The notes beneath the pieces are model-generated. The model had not been told where the DNA came from, searched no databases, and worked only from the letters and a program-made list of their open reading frames with translations. From Argyresthia goedartella (taxonomy: Eukaryota > Arthropoda > Insecta > Lepidoptera > Argyresthiidae): a stretch of 64,000 nt of DNA. Shown one piece after another: positions 1 to 10,583 of this stretch. Where the stretch lies: positions 1,054,001 to 1,118,000 of the forward strand of contig OX463813.1 of assembly GCA_949825045.1 (NCBI GenBank). The letters are read 5' to 3'. The position numbers were made by a program, and so were the translations under genes. Numbering within the stretch: the first letter of the stretch is position 1; the number at the start of each line of letters is the position of its first letter.

Positions 1-208
1 CGGGCTTATCTCTAACAAGAGATAGCTTCCAGCAAACCATGTCAGGATGAGATAGGTTATTCACAGAGCACGGGTAGACCGATATGTACAACATACCTTA
101 AATTACAACTCAATAAACTACACACATAAAATATACATCCTAAATATAAATAAATATTAAATATATATACATATATAAATTATAAATACATAAATACTAC
201 CTATATTT

Positions 209-2342
209 CTAAAGAGAGAGGAAGTGCTTCTTCACACGACTCTTAAAGATATTGAGAGTAGGACTATCCCTGATGGTGCAGGGGAGTGCATTCCACAACC
301 GAATGCCCCGGAGTCTAAACCCGTGCTCGTAAGTTGCGGTGTTATGTTGTGGGGTCGTGAGTTTAGAAACTGTGTGGGTCCTCCGAGGCCTGCTGGAAGA
401 AACAAATTGAAAACGGTCTCGTAGGAAGGTTGGATAGCGTGGATTCCGCAAAATGTTGTAGAGGAGGTGGAGGATGTGAGAATCCCGACGAAGACGGATC
501 GGAAGCCACTTCAACTCTTTGCGATGCTGTGATACATGGTCGTATTTGCGCAGCCCGAAGATAAACCGAATCCCGAGATTTTGAAGTCGTTCGAGTTTGT
601 TCAGTAATTCTTCGTTAGCACTGACCCAGCAGACATCATCATAATCGATGAGGGGTAGAAGAAGAGACTGAGCGAGAGTGATTTTGGTCTGTCGAGGCAA
701 AAAGTATTGAAGTCTCCTGAGAGAGTGAAAAGTAGCAAATACTCGTCGACTGACCTCGTTGACATGAAATGACCAGGACAGCTGGTTATCGAAGATGAGA
801 CCCAGGTTTTTAGCTTTATCGCTATACATGATGGTGGTACCATTGAAAGTGACAACTGGAATAGGCTGTTGTTGTAACAGTTTTAGAGAATATCTTGTAC
901 CTATAATCATAACCTGGGACTTACTCGGGTTAACCAGGAGTCCGAAGGATGAAGCCCAGCTTTTTACACCCTCAAGATCTGCGTTTAGTTTCTCCACATT
1001 AGAGTTTACATCATTAGGAGAAAAGTGGCGATATATCTGGAGATCATCAGCATAAAGATGATATGAGAAAGACAGGACATCTGAGATGGAGTTAATGAAA
1101 ATCGAGAATAGGAGTGGAGAAAGTATACCGCCTTGATGGACGCCTGTAAAGAGGTCACACCATTCAGTGGAAGTCTCCTCCGACCTGATACGCTGTTGCC
1201 GATCCCTTAAATAAGAGTCGAACCAGCTGGCAGAGGAAGAGGAGACGTTCAGGGATCTAAGAACCTCAATGAGAATGTCGAAATCTACGCAGTTGAAGGC
1301 ACTACTGAAGTCAAGTAAAGCTAAGACGGAAAGCTGTTTGCATTATATGGCTAGTTGGATGTCATCTGTGACTTTCAGCAAAGCCGTGACGGTGCTATGT
1401 CTCGTTCTGAATCCTGACTGGAAAGTGTTTAGAAGATTGTTGGAGGAAAGGTTATCACCATTGTCCATAACCAGCTCTCCTATCGGAGAGCTGGTTATGG
1501 ACAATGTTCTCAATGACTTTGGAGAGTATGGGCAGGATTGAAATGGAGCGATACTCTTTGAAAGAGGTGGGACAGGGAGTTTTAGGTAATGGGATGACTA
1601 GCGCTCTTTCCCACACTGTGGGGAAGACGCCATTTGATATGGAAAAGTTAATAATATGTGTGATAGCAGGCAATAGTTCGTCTAGGATCAACAGTAGCAT
1701 TTTAAGGCAAATTTTGTCATCGCCTACAGCTTTTGAGTTGACAGCCAATAATGCCTTCTTGACCGTTTCGATTCCAACATTGCTTAACTTGAATGGTGTA
1801 GTGTCTGGTAAGGTCTTAGAGCGAAGGCTCTGAAGTGTAGAGTGTTTGACAGCGGGATCCATCACAACAGGCGGGGCAGAAAGAAGCTGGTTGAGACCAT
1901 TGAGATCATCTACATTACCAGCTTGTAGGTCCTGGGACTTACCCACGCCAAGCGTTCGTAAAAATTTCCACACCTGGGCTGGAGTATAATTCTCAATGCA
2001 TTCGTGGATGTGCCAACGTTTAGCATCGCGACAGAGACGGTTGCAACGATTTCGAAGCCATTTGTAGGAAAGGAAATTGTCTTCTGTCGGATTCTTGCGG
2101 TATCTACACTTGGCAGTGTTCCTCTTGGCCATTAGACGCTTGATAGTGTCTGTTAGCCAAGAGGCAGGCAGGTGTTTCACTCTCACTCTTTTTATGGGTG
2201 CGTGCTTGTCATAGAGACCCAGGACCACAGAATTGAAATTGGCAATTTTATTATCAACGTTCTTACTTGAAGTGACAGGGGACTAGTCAATCGACATGGC
2301 ATCCGACATAAGAGAGTGTTGGTCGATATGTTTAAAGTTACG
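209..2342 (-). pseudogene. NL1-a ORF2, C-terminal part: linker, reverse transcriptase and thumb
   Basis: This part copies the element RNA into DNA. On the minus strand 1455-2342 gives the EN-RT linker and RT fingers (PxSFKEYRSISILP block), about 1000-1455 gives the palm with an intact YADD catalytic box, and 209-997 gives thumb and C-terminus (PSKSQ, KAKNLG, RLWNALP motifs). It is dead by several lesions: a tryptophan-to-stop change at about 2284-2286, a 21-bp palindrome at 1460-1505 that throws the frame out, a stop at about 1347 ahead of the LALLDFSSAFN block, and a changed G-V-P-Q-G motif (proline to histidine). Comparison with NL1-b supports each lesion. Confidence 0.85.
1460..1505. repeat. 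Perfect 21-bp inverted repeat (hairpin) inside NL1-a RT
   Basis: Arms 1460-1480 and 1485-1505 are exact reverse complements around a TATC loop. One arm is ordinary NL1 coding sequence, matched by NL1-b near 53547. The other arm replaces sequence that NL1-b still has and breaks the frame. It therefore looks like a local templated inversion rather than a functional site. Confidence 0.9.
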
Positions 2343-3262
2343 GATACAAATACAAATACAAAATATTTATTTACCAGATTGGGTTGAAATATACAAGTTG
2401 CTTGTGGACCCCACACTAGGTTTAACCTGTCACGTGGAGTCCTGGCTAAATTACAAGTTTACAAATACTTAATTAGTTGCTAAATACATAAGTTAGTTTA
2501 TTCGTAAAGACGAAAATGATTTTATTTAAGTTTTAAGTTTTTTTTTTTTTTTTTAAAAAAAAAGGAAAAATTATATAAAACTAAAAATTTAAGCTAATTA
2601 AGACCAACAGTTATAAAAATATGTATATATTACAAATAAGAGTGGTATTGTGTATGTAAGCAGAAAATGTTAAGGATAAATAAAGATAATTCATAATCAG
2701 TTTAATTTTATGAGGGATGTCATTTGGATATAGATAATGTAAAATAAATATAAAGTGTATGTGTGTTTAGATTAGTGATTATGTAGGAATATAAATAAAT
2801 ATGTGTGTGTTATTATAACTTTGGTACAAACGGATAGGAGGGCTTCGGTTTTGTCATAATCTAGAGTCGACAGCCATTTCGTTATTGTAACCTTAGCCTC
2901 TGGGATGCTGGAGTGTTTAATGTCTGTGTTCTTACAGACTACGTTGTATATAAAGGGGAAGGTGAAGGAACTGAATCTCTGAGCAAATGCCGTACGGACA
3001 GTGGGCGTTGTCACTTTGTATACTCTCCTAGCCATCATTGAGCTGTATTCGTCCGAGTTTATAATTAACTTATGTTTGTACAAGGCTGTTCTTAGAATAT
3101 ACAGTTGTCTAACGGACAGTACTTGGCATTCTCGTAAGACCTCTGCAGTGGGATAAATGAAAGGCTTTTTCATCATCACCTTGAGTATAGACCGCTGAGC
3201 CCTTTCCAGTGTGATCATAGCAGTTTTTGCTGCGCTGCCCCAGGCTGTGATGCAGTAGATGT
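2343..3262 (-). mobile_element. NL2-a, 5'-truncated LINE inserted in NL1-a
   Basis: The NL1-a reading frame stops matching its family at about 3262 and resumes at 2342. The intervening DNA is the last part of a different LINE in the same orientation: RT C-terminus, an AT-rich 3' UTR, and a TTTGTAT-type microsatellite tail at 2343-2372. The copy is strongly 5'-truncated (about 0.9 kb). The 5' junction is placed where the protein switches from the NL1 endonuclease end to the new RT tail, so it is good to perhaps 10 bases. Confidence 0.75.
2772..3262 (-). pseudogene. NL2-a RT C-terminal fragment
   Basis: About 160 codons on the minus strand read as the thumb and C-terminal region of a LINE RT: a Y-C-I-T-A-W-G block, then L-E-R-A-Q-R-S-I-L-K and an R-Q-L-Y-I-L-R-T block. 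This order is typical of the tail after the catalytic palm in Jockey/CR1-type ORF2. EN and RT palm are absent because the insertion is 5'-truncated. It ends at a stop at 2772. The first part of the same open frame (3263-3386) belongs to NL1, so a straight translation is a chance fusion of two elements. Confidence 0.7.
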
Positions 3263-3966
3263 AAAGAAACTTCGCCCTGCTCTTGAGAGGCCTAATCTTA
3301 TACGAAAGATAGACGAGGTCATGAAAAGAGAAAAGAAAATTTAGTTGTCCGTGTAGGGCGACCTTGTCCAAATTGGAAGTAATCATAATATTGAGAAGTG
3401 AGGGAGAGCAATGTGGTTGAAAATAGGTGGCTTCAAGAGGCAGAATATGCAGATTAAAGGAGTCGACTACGGACTTGAGTCTGGTAGAACGTGAATTATT
3501 TTAAGGAGACAGGTGTTAAAATCGCCTAGAATGAGAGTGTCTTTATATAGTGGTGTAAGTTCGTTGAGAAGGGATTCGAATGAGTCGAAGTAGTCGATGT
3601 GAAGAGAGGGGCTATAAAGAACACCGAGGAGGACCTTGTTATGGTGAAGAGTTATTTCGAGAAATAGATGTTCAGCAGACTCGGATTAGCGACGCCCCCA
3701 TCGGCTTTCCCGACTCTGTCATTCCTATACAGCCTGTATCCTGGAAGACAATACGAAGAAGATGACAGTGAAGGCTTTAGGAACGACTCAGAGACAAGAA
3801 TGCCGTCCACGCATTGATCACAAAAACCCTCGAGAAGGTCCGGATAGCTGGTATGTATACTTTGAGCATTGATATGCACGATGTTAAAATTTTCCTCTAC
3901 ACCACCGAAGACAGTCCTAATCTTGACGGATAAGGGTTGCTCCAAAGAGGAGACGCCGCTTTCCAC
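3263..3966 (-). pseudogene. NL1-a ORF2, N-terminal endonuclease fragment
   Basis: The minus strand gives the start of an AP-like endonuclease, which nicks target DNA for target-primed reverse transcription. It opens with an H-I-N-A-Q-S block (the usual QN region), then a V-S-E-S-F-L-K block carrying the catalytic glutamate, and a Y-R-N-D-R segment. After a frameshift near 3652 the domain end reads I-T-S-N-L-D-K-V-A and F-S-F-H-D, which matches NL1-b at 52617-52740. The S-D-H catalytic motif has become F-H-D. The fragment is bounded by the NL2 insertion and by the duplicated block at 3969. Confidence 0.75.
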
Positions 3967-3968
3967 GT

Positions 3969-4424
3969 ACTAGTCAATCGACATGGCATCCGACATAAGA
4001 GAGTGTTGGTCGATATGTTTAAAGTTACGGATACAAATACAAATACAAAATATTTATTTACCAGATTGGGTTGAAATATACAAGTTGCTTGTGGACCCCA
4101 CACTAGGTTTAACCTGTCACGTGGAGTCCTGGCTAAATTACAAGTTTACAAATACTTAATTAGTTGCTAAATACATAAGTTAGTTAATTCGTAAAGACGA
4201 AAATGATTTTATTTAAGTTTTAAGTTTTTTTTTTTTTTTTTAAAAAAGGAAAAATTATATAAAACTAAAAATTTAAGCTAATTAAGACCAACAGTTATAT
4301 AAATATGTATATATTACAAATAAGAGTGGTATTGTGTATGTAAGCAGAAAATGTTAAGGATAAATAAAGATAATTCATAATCAGTTTAATTTTATGAGGG
4401 ATGTCATTTGGATATAGATAATGT
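3969..4424 (-). repeat. Direct duplication of 2282-2740 (NL1 linker plus NL2 3' end)
   Basis: 3969-4424 repeats 2282-2740 almost base for base: 60 bases of NL1 linker, the NL2 microsatellite tail and about 370 bases of NL2 3' UTR. It even shares the NL1 tryptophan-to-stop change. The visible differences are a handful of substitutions and a shorter poly-T/poly-A run. It is a local duplication, not an independent insertion, because it includes flanking NL1 sequence. Confidence 0.85.
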
Positions 4425-5893
4425 TAATCTTATTGTCTGTTTGTGTAGTGTTGTCTTCTTTTCTCTGTGGTGTTTCTTGTGTGTTACTTATTTAATCAAT
4501 CAAATTTAGTGTATCTTCCTCCTTCTGTATATTTTCATTATTTGTCTCTACAATCTGAGTAACTATCTTGGCCTGGTTGCTGGTCTCATCGTTTGTCTTC
4601 ATAGAGGTATCTTAAATCAGTCAGATCAATTTCGTAAAGTGATGACCGGTTCCTTTTTTTTCGAACAAGCTGGCGAGCTCTCTGCTTCGTATTTTATTAA
4701 TTACTAAAGAAGTACCTACCATATCTCCTTCCCTTCGACCGGTAGTCTAATTAACTGTTCCTACATAACCTACGTAATACGTATAAATAATAACTAACCT
4801 GGATGAAATCATCGCAGCTTTTGTTGAATACCAGCGGAGTGCGCTAAGAAACATTAGTAACAGCAGACTGTAAGCAAGGCCATTTTCCTCCAAAAGTCAG
4901 TTTCTCTACTTTTTTACAAAGTATTTTGAGGTTATAACTTATGTGTCACAGGTCTGTCATAATTATGTTCCCTTGCTAAACATATCCAGCAAAACCTCTT
5001 GGGAACGTGCACTGTAAACTATTTAAGTTATTCTGCAAGTAGTTAATGGTGTGTTCATAAATTTAACCTTCGTGGACCCTTAATGCCTTCCTGCATAGGC
5101 TATGAACCATGAGGTCTCTTTATGCCTAGCGAACTGCTAAGTCATCATCAAATTAACCTTCTCAACCTATCAATTAACTTCTGCATTGCCTGCATACTGG
5201 TCGCTTACACCTACTCCCGGACTATTCCAGGGGCCCAATTCTGGTACACAATTACATCTCCATTGAAACAGTTAAGACTCCCTATCTTGAATAAAAAGAG
5301 AGTTTAGAATATTTACAAGATTTATTTAAGAGAAGACAGAGCAAGGTCGTGGGTGTGAACTCGTGAGACGGACTTTGCGCGTTTAGGCTGCGACTCCCCT
5401 GATGAGGTCCGGCAGCAGGAGCGGCAGCACACCATGGCCTATAGAGGGCCGCGAGGACTCCTGTTCAGCAGAGGGGTTTCAGGTCCAGTGGTGTGAGCAG
5501 GAGGGTAGGTAGGCAGGTGTACAGGTGGAACCCCAAGCGTGGGGGTCAGCAATCATTACAGCACATCAAGTAAAGGCCTTTGTACACAACACAACTTATT
5601 TACAAAATTATGTATATTAACAATTGTAAGGGACTAGCCCATCGCTGCAACTATGGCATAATGAGGAGATAAAAATAAACTGACATAGAGGACACGACAA
5701 GCTATTAAGGGCTCAAGGAAGGAATGCGTCAAAAACAATTGAGAGCTACCAGACAAAATTCCAGGTTTGAATTCTGAACCTGTGCTTTTCAGAAGGCCAT
5801 TCATCCAGTAAGCTTGTTATATGAAATAAAAAGAAGTTTAACCTCATTTTAAGTAAACCATGTTACACCATGACAATCACATTACAATTACGG
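4425..5893. other. Unassigned stretch with possible LTR-like segment
   Basis: No convincing gene. A 36-codon minus-strand frame at 4492-4602 is too short to assign. Between about 5227 and 5640 the minus strand looks LTR-like: a GC-richer block, an AATAAA-type signal near 5315, and a segment at 5227-5256 (GAATTGGGCCCC core) that recurs in opposite orientation at 17327-17356. No second LTR is visible, so this stays a suggestion. Confidence 0.3.
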
Positions 5894-6045
5894 TCAACTT
5901 TAGATATCCAATATTTGGCGTTCGGAGAATATTTTTTTAGGTCATTATGGTAAAAAAATAATCTAATCGGTAAGCACAATAATTAAGTTATTCAACAAAG
6001 TGAATGGGATTACAAAATCGTTAGATATTGGATATCTAAAGTTGA
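5894..6045. repeat. 152-bp segment bounded by perfect 21-bp terminal inverted repeats
   Basis: 5894-5914 and 6025-6045 are exact reverse complements (core TTTAGATATCCAATAT). The interior is AT-rich and non-coding. This is the shape of a very small MITE, or of a cruciform in the LINE A1 5' end. I see no clear target-site duplication. ORF1 of A1 opens directly at the right arm. Confidence 0.6.
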
Positions 6046-6046
6046 G

Positions 6047-7133
6047 TTGCTAGCAAATACACTACAATATTATGCCAAAGAACAAAGTGAGTTAGCAGAA
6101 CTCAGAGCCGCGACGTCTGAGTTAGTTCAGCTACAACGCCAGAATGCGAAATTGGTGGGCATTCTAATTGAGAATGAGGAGAATGAGACCAGCAAGGAGG
6201 ACGAGCCCACATCACTAACTTTGGTCTCGACCCCACTCAACGAGAGTGTTGCAGCGTCCACCGCTGCCCCAACCAAAAAACAGCGTCGTCGTCGTCGACA
6301 AGGAGATACCTCGCAGCTCAACAGCGCGAGCACCGCGCCGCTCGCTGTCCCTGCTGAGGCGTGTGTCATGCCGCAAGCTGCCCCGAGGGCCGCGCCGTTT
6401 GCCGTTGCGCACGTTGCGACGCTCGCTGCCGCGAATGCCGCGCCAACCACCGCCACGTGCATCAAACCGCACTCCAACACGTGTGTCCCGCCACTCACCT
6501 CCACTCGTGTACCGCCAGCTACCAAAATATGTGGTCAGAGAAAAACTCTGTTGTTCTCCGACAAAGTAGGTGCAGGATTTGGGCCTCTATTACATAACCG
6601 GCTTAACCAAAAAGTAACGAACATTTGCTGTCCAAATAGTTCATTTGTAGATCTAGTGAAGATAATTAGTCGCGGTATCTATGATGAGTACAGCACTATT
6701 GTAATTATGGTAGGAAATCATTCAAAAATTAGTCGGAATGATTTGAATAAAAGTGTTGAAACACTTCTAGACTTACATAGTAGGATGAAATGTAAATTTA
6801 TACTGTGCAATTTTCCATATGCCTGTAATTTGACAGAACTACAGACCAAATCTGTGCATAGAATGAATATTCATTTATTTAATTTAACATGTCATCACAG
6901 CGATGCTATTTTATATTTCGACATGAATAATTTTATTCATAACTTTACTCTGACACAGGATACATTGTACCTGTCTAATAAATATAGAAAATTAGTAGCT
7001 ACATTGTTAGCTTATAATATATGCGACGCAGCTATAGTTGGTTTAACCAAGTTCAACTTGACATCAGCTTATGTTAAGAGTAATATGACATGCACCCCTA
7101 TTGGGAATTCACCTGTTAATTATACTTTGCATG
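6047..7133 (+). pseudogene. A1 ORF1: polybasic, Ala/Pro-rich, SGNH-like domain
   Basis: LINE ORF1 proteins bind element RNA. Here about 360 residues read as a short coiled-coil-like N-terminus (residues 5-45), an acidic stretch, a K-K-Q-R-R-R-R-R basic cluster near residue 80, an Ala/Pro/Thr-rich low-complexity linker, and a C-terminal domain (about 165-340) with the layout of SGNH/GDSL hydrolases found in CR1 ORF1. The nucleophile block is F-S-D-K-V-G, with serine before rather than after aspartate, and block III is M-V-G-N-H-S. The first codon in this frame is TTG, so the true start is uncertain or lost. Gypsy-1 cuts the gene near its end. A2 carries a close relative at 19958-21017. Confidence 0.75.
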
Positions 7134-7975
7134 TGTTATATTTGTTTCAAAATAGTGATTTTAAATATATATGATATTCAAAACAAATGGTAATTATTAA
7201 TATGGGAAGGTGTAATTTATTTATTAGTCATTGTATTGATTATAAGCTATAGTTGAAAAATAATGTTGTCATACATAATCATTGATGTGAAGTCAAATTC
7301 TATCAGTTTTGTTTTAAATCATTAATGTCCGTAATTAGGAGTATTATTGTATCATAGTAATTACTATAATTAACAATAAGAATTTAGAGATCATTAGATA
7401 ATTGTAAAGTCATTTAAAAATTAGTAAATTGGTAGTCAAATAAGGGTGGAATGCAAAAGCAACTAATCAGCGTCCCCGGCGCGAACAACGTTGGTATTTC
7501 AGCATTGATGCGAGGCAGAGTTGTTAAATACTAGATGATTGGGCGCGGGCCCGCATTTTTTGCTGGTCATTTCGGTTGAGAAGCATCTCCACCCCTATCG
7601 GCCTCTTTTCCAAAGATGAGCATTTTCTATTGTGTTTGATGTTAGTTTCTTCTGAACGTTTATATTGAATTAAGTGTAAATGTTGGCAATAAGCTTATCT
7701 TTACTAAATATATTCCAGTGTGTTTAACGTTGTACGATATCCAAATAAAATATTAACTTGTTGTTCAATTAACTTTCTTATTTCACAATCTCCTTACTAT
7801 ATGACTAGGCAACTAGCTTACCATTTAATTTAGTAGATAACATAGAATGATGATGCTAGTGTCCATGCGATGTTTAGTTAGCGTTAGAAGATAAGAAGTT
7901 ATAGGACAAGAATTATAGTAGTAATAGCAGCTTTGGTTAGTTATACCTATCCATATGATACCCCTTTTTCTTACA
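7134..7975 (+). repeat. Gypsy-1 5' LTR
   Basis: 842 bp, TG...CA ends, near-identical to 13229-14068. It carries an AATAAA signal at about 7745, followed by a T-rich stretch, which fits the R/U5 region. The LTR supplies promoter and polyadenylation signals for the element RNA. Confidence 0.95.
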
Positions 7976-8082
7976 TCAGATGTGGGATGGAATAGCCCGT
8001 TTATTTTTGTGTGCTGACATTTATCTCCGATTTCAGACTGGAGTGATAAGAGCCAATCATCGATCCTGACCTCGTGAAATTG

Positions 8083-8589
8083 ATGCTCCAGTCAATCCAG
8101 GATGCCGTTTCTACATCCTGAAAGCGCGATGACGTTACCTTGCCACTCTTTGATCCTGACAAGATGGACAGTGGAGCAGAACCCTGGTGTAAAATCGTCG
8201 AAGACACGGGCTCAGAGTTTCGCTGGAGCAGCTTGCATAAAGTATCTGTAGCTGGTAAGGCCCTTCGGGGCTCTGCTTCTATTTCGTTTGAGTTCTGGGA
8301 ACCTGAAATATGTGACTGGAGCTCATTTAAATCTGAGTTGATAGACCTATTTCTCCCCAAACGAAATTTGAGTGAGAGGCTAACAAAAGCCGTATTATAT
8401 TCCTCCGAATTAGCTGATACCTACGCCGAATATGCCCGTGAGAAAGTTCTATTGTTAAGGAAAACAAAGATAACATTCAATGAATCACAGTTGGTCGAGC
8501 TTTTGTGTAGGGGTGTTCGTGACGATAGTATTCGTATGGCAGCCTTCAATAGTTCTATAAAATGTACAATCGAACCAACTGAATCATGA
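8083..8589 (+). pseudogene. gag: Gypsy-1 gag (capsid part)
   Basis: Gag forms the virus-like particle. An in-frame ATG lies at 8083, but a TGA follows at 8119. The frame then runs open to 8589 with a retrotransposon-gag-like capsid core: W-C-K-I-V-E near the start, then F-W-E-P-E-I-C-D-W-S-S-F-K and a helical E-Y-A-R-E-K-V-L-L-L-R segment. The matrix part is very short or lost. The next 200 bases are riddled with stops before the zinc-knuckle fragment. The family is judged from position and motif order; capsid sequences diverge too fast for a firm match by eye. Confidence 0.65.
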
Positions 8590-8786
8590 CCCATTTGCCT
8601 GATAATTCGTTTGAAACTTTCAAACTTGTAAGATCTATGTAAATGTCAGTGTCTAATCAAATGATAACAAGTTCGTTACCAAGGAAATAAACCTTCAAGC
8701 GAATTTCGACCTACTTGCATTTAAGGGGTTTAGCAAAATAAGCTTATGGTGGGTCGTGGTTCAGATGGTTCGATTGTACAAACGAC

Positions 8787-8993
8787 TTGATTACTGTATT
8801 TACAGCGTACACAAAAAACCCTCGTAAAATATTAGAGCACCCAATAAAGACAATAGAAATTTCTGGACCAAGCAGTGCTAAGCGGCCGCGCGTAGACACA
8901 CCAAGGGAAAACCGTAAAACATCCTTTACTCCCAGTACCTGTTTTTCTTGTGGTGAATTTGGTCACGTGATATCAAATTGTGTAAAAAAATAG
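8787..8993 (+). pseudogene. gag: Gypsy-1 gag C-terminus with CCHC zinc knuckle
   Basis: A fragment of 68 codons ends in a classic retroviral zinc knuckle, C-F-S-C-G-E-F-G-H-V-I-S-N-C, which binds element RNA during packaging. It is preceded by a basic, serine/proline-rich stretch. It stops at 8993, five bases before the protease frame, so gag and pol are probably separated by degradation rather than by a natural boundary. Confidence 0.8.
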
Positions 8994-8997
8994 ATCG

Positions 8998-9717
8998 ATG
9001 GTGAACTCTCGCAACATCAGTGACTCCGCTAAAAATCCCGCATATTCTGACGACAATAAGGATAAGACTTGTAGCTTTTGTTCCAAAAAAGGGCATGGCG
9101 TTGAAGTTTTCTGGTCTAAACAACGTGAGGGACGTGATCATAGTAAATCAAAAGTTAAGCATGAGCAGGTAAATTGTTTGACCACATCGAACCTGAACCT
9201 AACCAAAATTAAAATGTACTATGTAACCGTAAATTGCTTGATCGATACAGGTGCAAACTGTTCGATTATTCGCGAGTCGATTGCGTCACGTTTAGGAACA
9301 GAACTTACCACATGTTTGGTGAAGCTGGATGGCATTGGTTCGGGAAGTTTGTATACTTTCGCAAAGTATAAGGTCCTTGTGCGTTTCGAAGATGTTTGTA
9401 TCGAATTAAATATGTACGTAGTTCACGACAGTGACTTCCCGTACGAATGTATAGTTGGACAGGATACAGTTAGACATTCGGGTGTTGCTATTATTATGGA
9501 TGAATCTGGTACCAAGTTAGTTCGAAAAGATCTTGTAGATAATGTTGTGAACGTAGTTGAAAGTGCTCCCTATTTTGAATCGATCAAAGATTTGGACCCC
9601 AATATGCAGAAGAAAATCGAGGAAATAATTATCAAATACCCAAAAATCTTACCTACTCCTAATTACATCGGTAACGTAAATACTTGTGAGCTTGTTATAA
9701 AACTAAAATCTGACTAG
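8998..9717 (+). pseudogene. pol: Gypsy-1 second knuckle and aspartic protease
   Basis: About 240 codons. Residues 27-40 look like a second zinc knuckle (C-S-F-C-S-K-K-G-H) that has lost its last cysteine. Residues 80-90 hold the retropepsin active site L-I-D-T-G-A-N, which cleaves the polyprotein, followed by the F-P-Y-E-C-I-V-G-Q-D flap/dimer region near residue 150. The frame ends at a TAG (9715-9717), but reading on in the same frame goes straight into RT, so this is one pol frame with a nonsense mutation. Confidence 0.85.
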
Positions 9718-10583
9718 AATGTTTATTACCGACCTTACCGCTTATCCCCACTCGAACGTGAAAAAGTCAAAGATATCGTGAGTAATCTCCTACAAGCAGG
9801 TATAATTCGTGAGAGTGACTCTCCTTACGCTAGCCCAGTGCTATTAGTCAAAAAGCGAGACGGTAGCGACCGAATGTGCGTTGACTTTCAAGCTCTCAAT
9901 GCGATCATTGAAAGAGATAGATACCCCCTGCCTCTGATTCAAGATGAAATTGATAAATTAGGAAAGGCAATCTATTTCATAGCTATTGACGCGAAAAACG
10001 GTTTCCATCAAATACCTGTACATGCGGATAGTGTTAAATTTACTGCCTTTGTAACCCCGGATGGGCATTATGAGTTTATTAAAATGCCCTTTGGAATTCG
10101 CAACGGTCCCTCTGTGTTTCAACGCGCTATCTATAAGGCCCTCCAACACCTCAAACTTCTTCAGGTTTATATGACATTCTTATCCCGTGTACATCAATAG
10201 AACAAGGATTGGAGTACTTCGATTTCACTTTAGCTGCTCTATCGAAGGCTGGTTTCACTATAAACCTAAAGAAATGCCAATTTTTCGTTAAGACTATAGA
10301 ATACCTAGGTTAGTCAATCTCAGCTGACGGTGTACGACCTAGTGATAGAAAAGTGTCTGCTTTGCTCAACTCCCTAGTGCCACAAACTGTGAAACAAGCT
10401 AGACAGTTCATGGGACTGGCTAGCTATTTCAGGAAATTTATCCCCGAATTTGCTTCAAGGACTGCCTCCATAACAAAACTGACAAAAAAGGATCACAAAT
10501 GGGAATGGGGAAGTAATCAAGAATCGGCACGAAACTACGTTATCGCAAAAATTGACTACGAAACCGCTTTTGTCTATTTTTGA
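9718..10583 (+). pseudogene. pol: Gypsy-1 reverse transcriptase
   Basis: RT fingers and palm: G-I-I-R-E-S-D-S-P-Y-A-S-P-V, then C-V-D-F-Q-A-L-N, A-I-D-A-K-N-G-F-H-Q and M-P-F-G-I-R-N-G-P. At 10170-10183 the catalytic YMDD box is disrupted by a small deletion that removes an aspartate and shifts frame. The connection region resumes in another frame (Q-A-R-Q-F-M-G-L-A-S-Y-F-R-K-F at about 10390-10440) after a stop near 10310. The enzyme cannot be active. Confidence 0.9.

Larger units (their letters stand above)
1..3968 (-). mobile_element. NL1-a, non-LTR retrotransposon (Jockey/CR1 superclade), interrupted
   Basis: A degraded LINE read on the minus strand: endonuclease at 3263-3966, linker and RT at 209-2342, and a 3' UTR at 1-208. 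The same family recurs as NL1-b (52316-60330) and NL1-c (60340-60840), which is how the pieces were matched. The 3' UTR carries a small hairpin at 7-24 (7-bp stem around AGAGATA) that is also present in NL1-b. The copy is split by a 5'-truncated LINE (NL2-a) at about 2343-3262. The 3' end may continue beyond the window. Clade is tentative; the RT core reads GG-I-L-S-P-L-L-F and YADD. Confidence 0.85.

Noticed and set aside
3652..4103. Frames fusing NL1 and NL2 sequences
   Set aside because: Chance fusions across an insertion junction and its duplicate.
4492..4602. 36-codon minus-strand frame
   Set aside because: Too short, no homology visible, no splice or promoter context.
6127..6525. Minus-strand 132- and 85-codon frames over the GC-rich linker
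   Set aside because: Antisense shadow of the Ala/Pro linker of A1 ORF1; low stop density comes from GC content.
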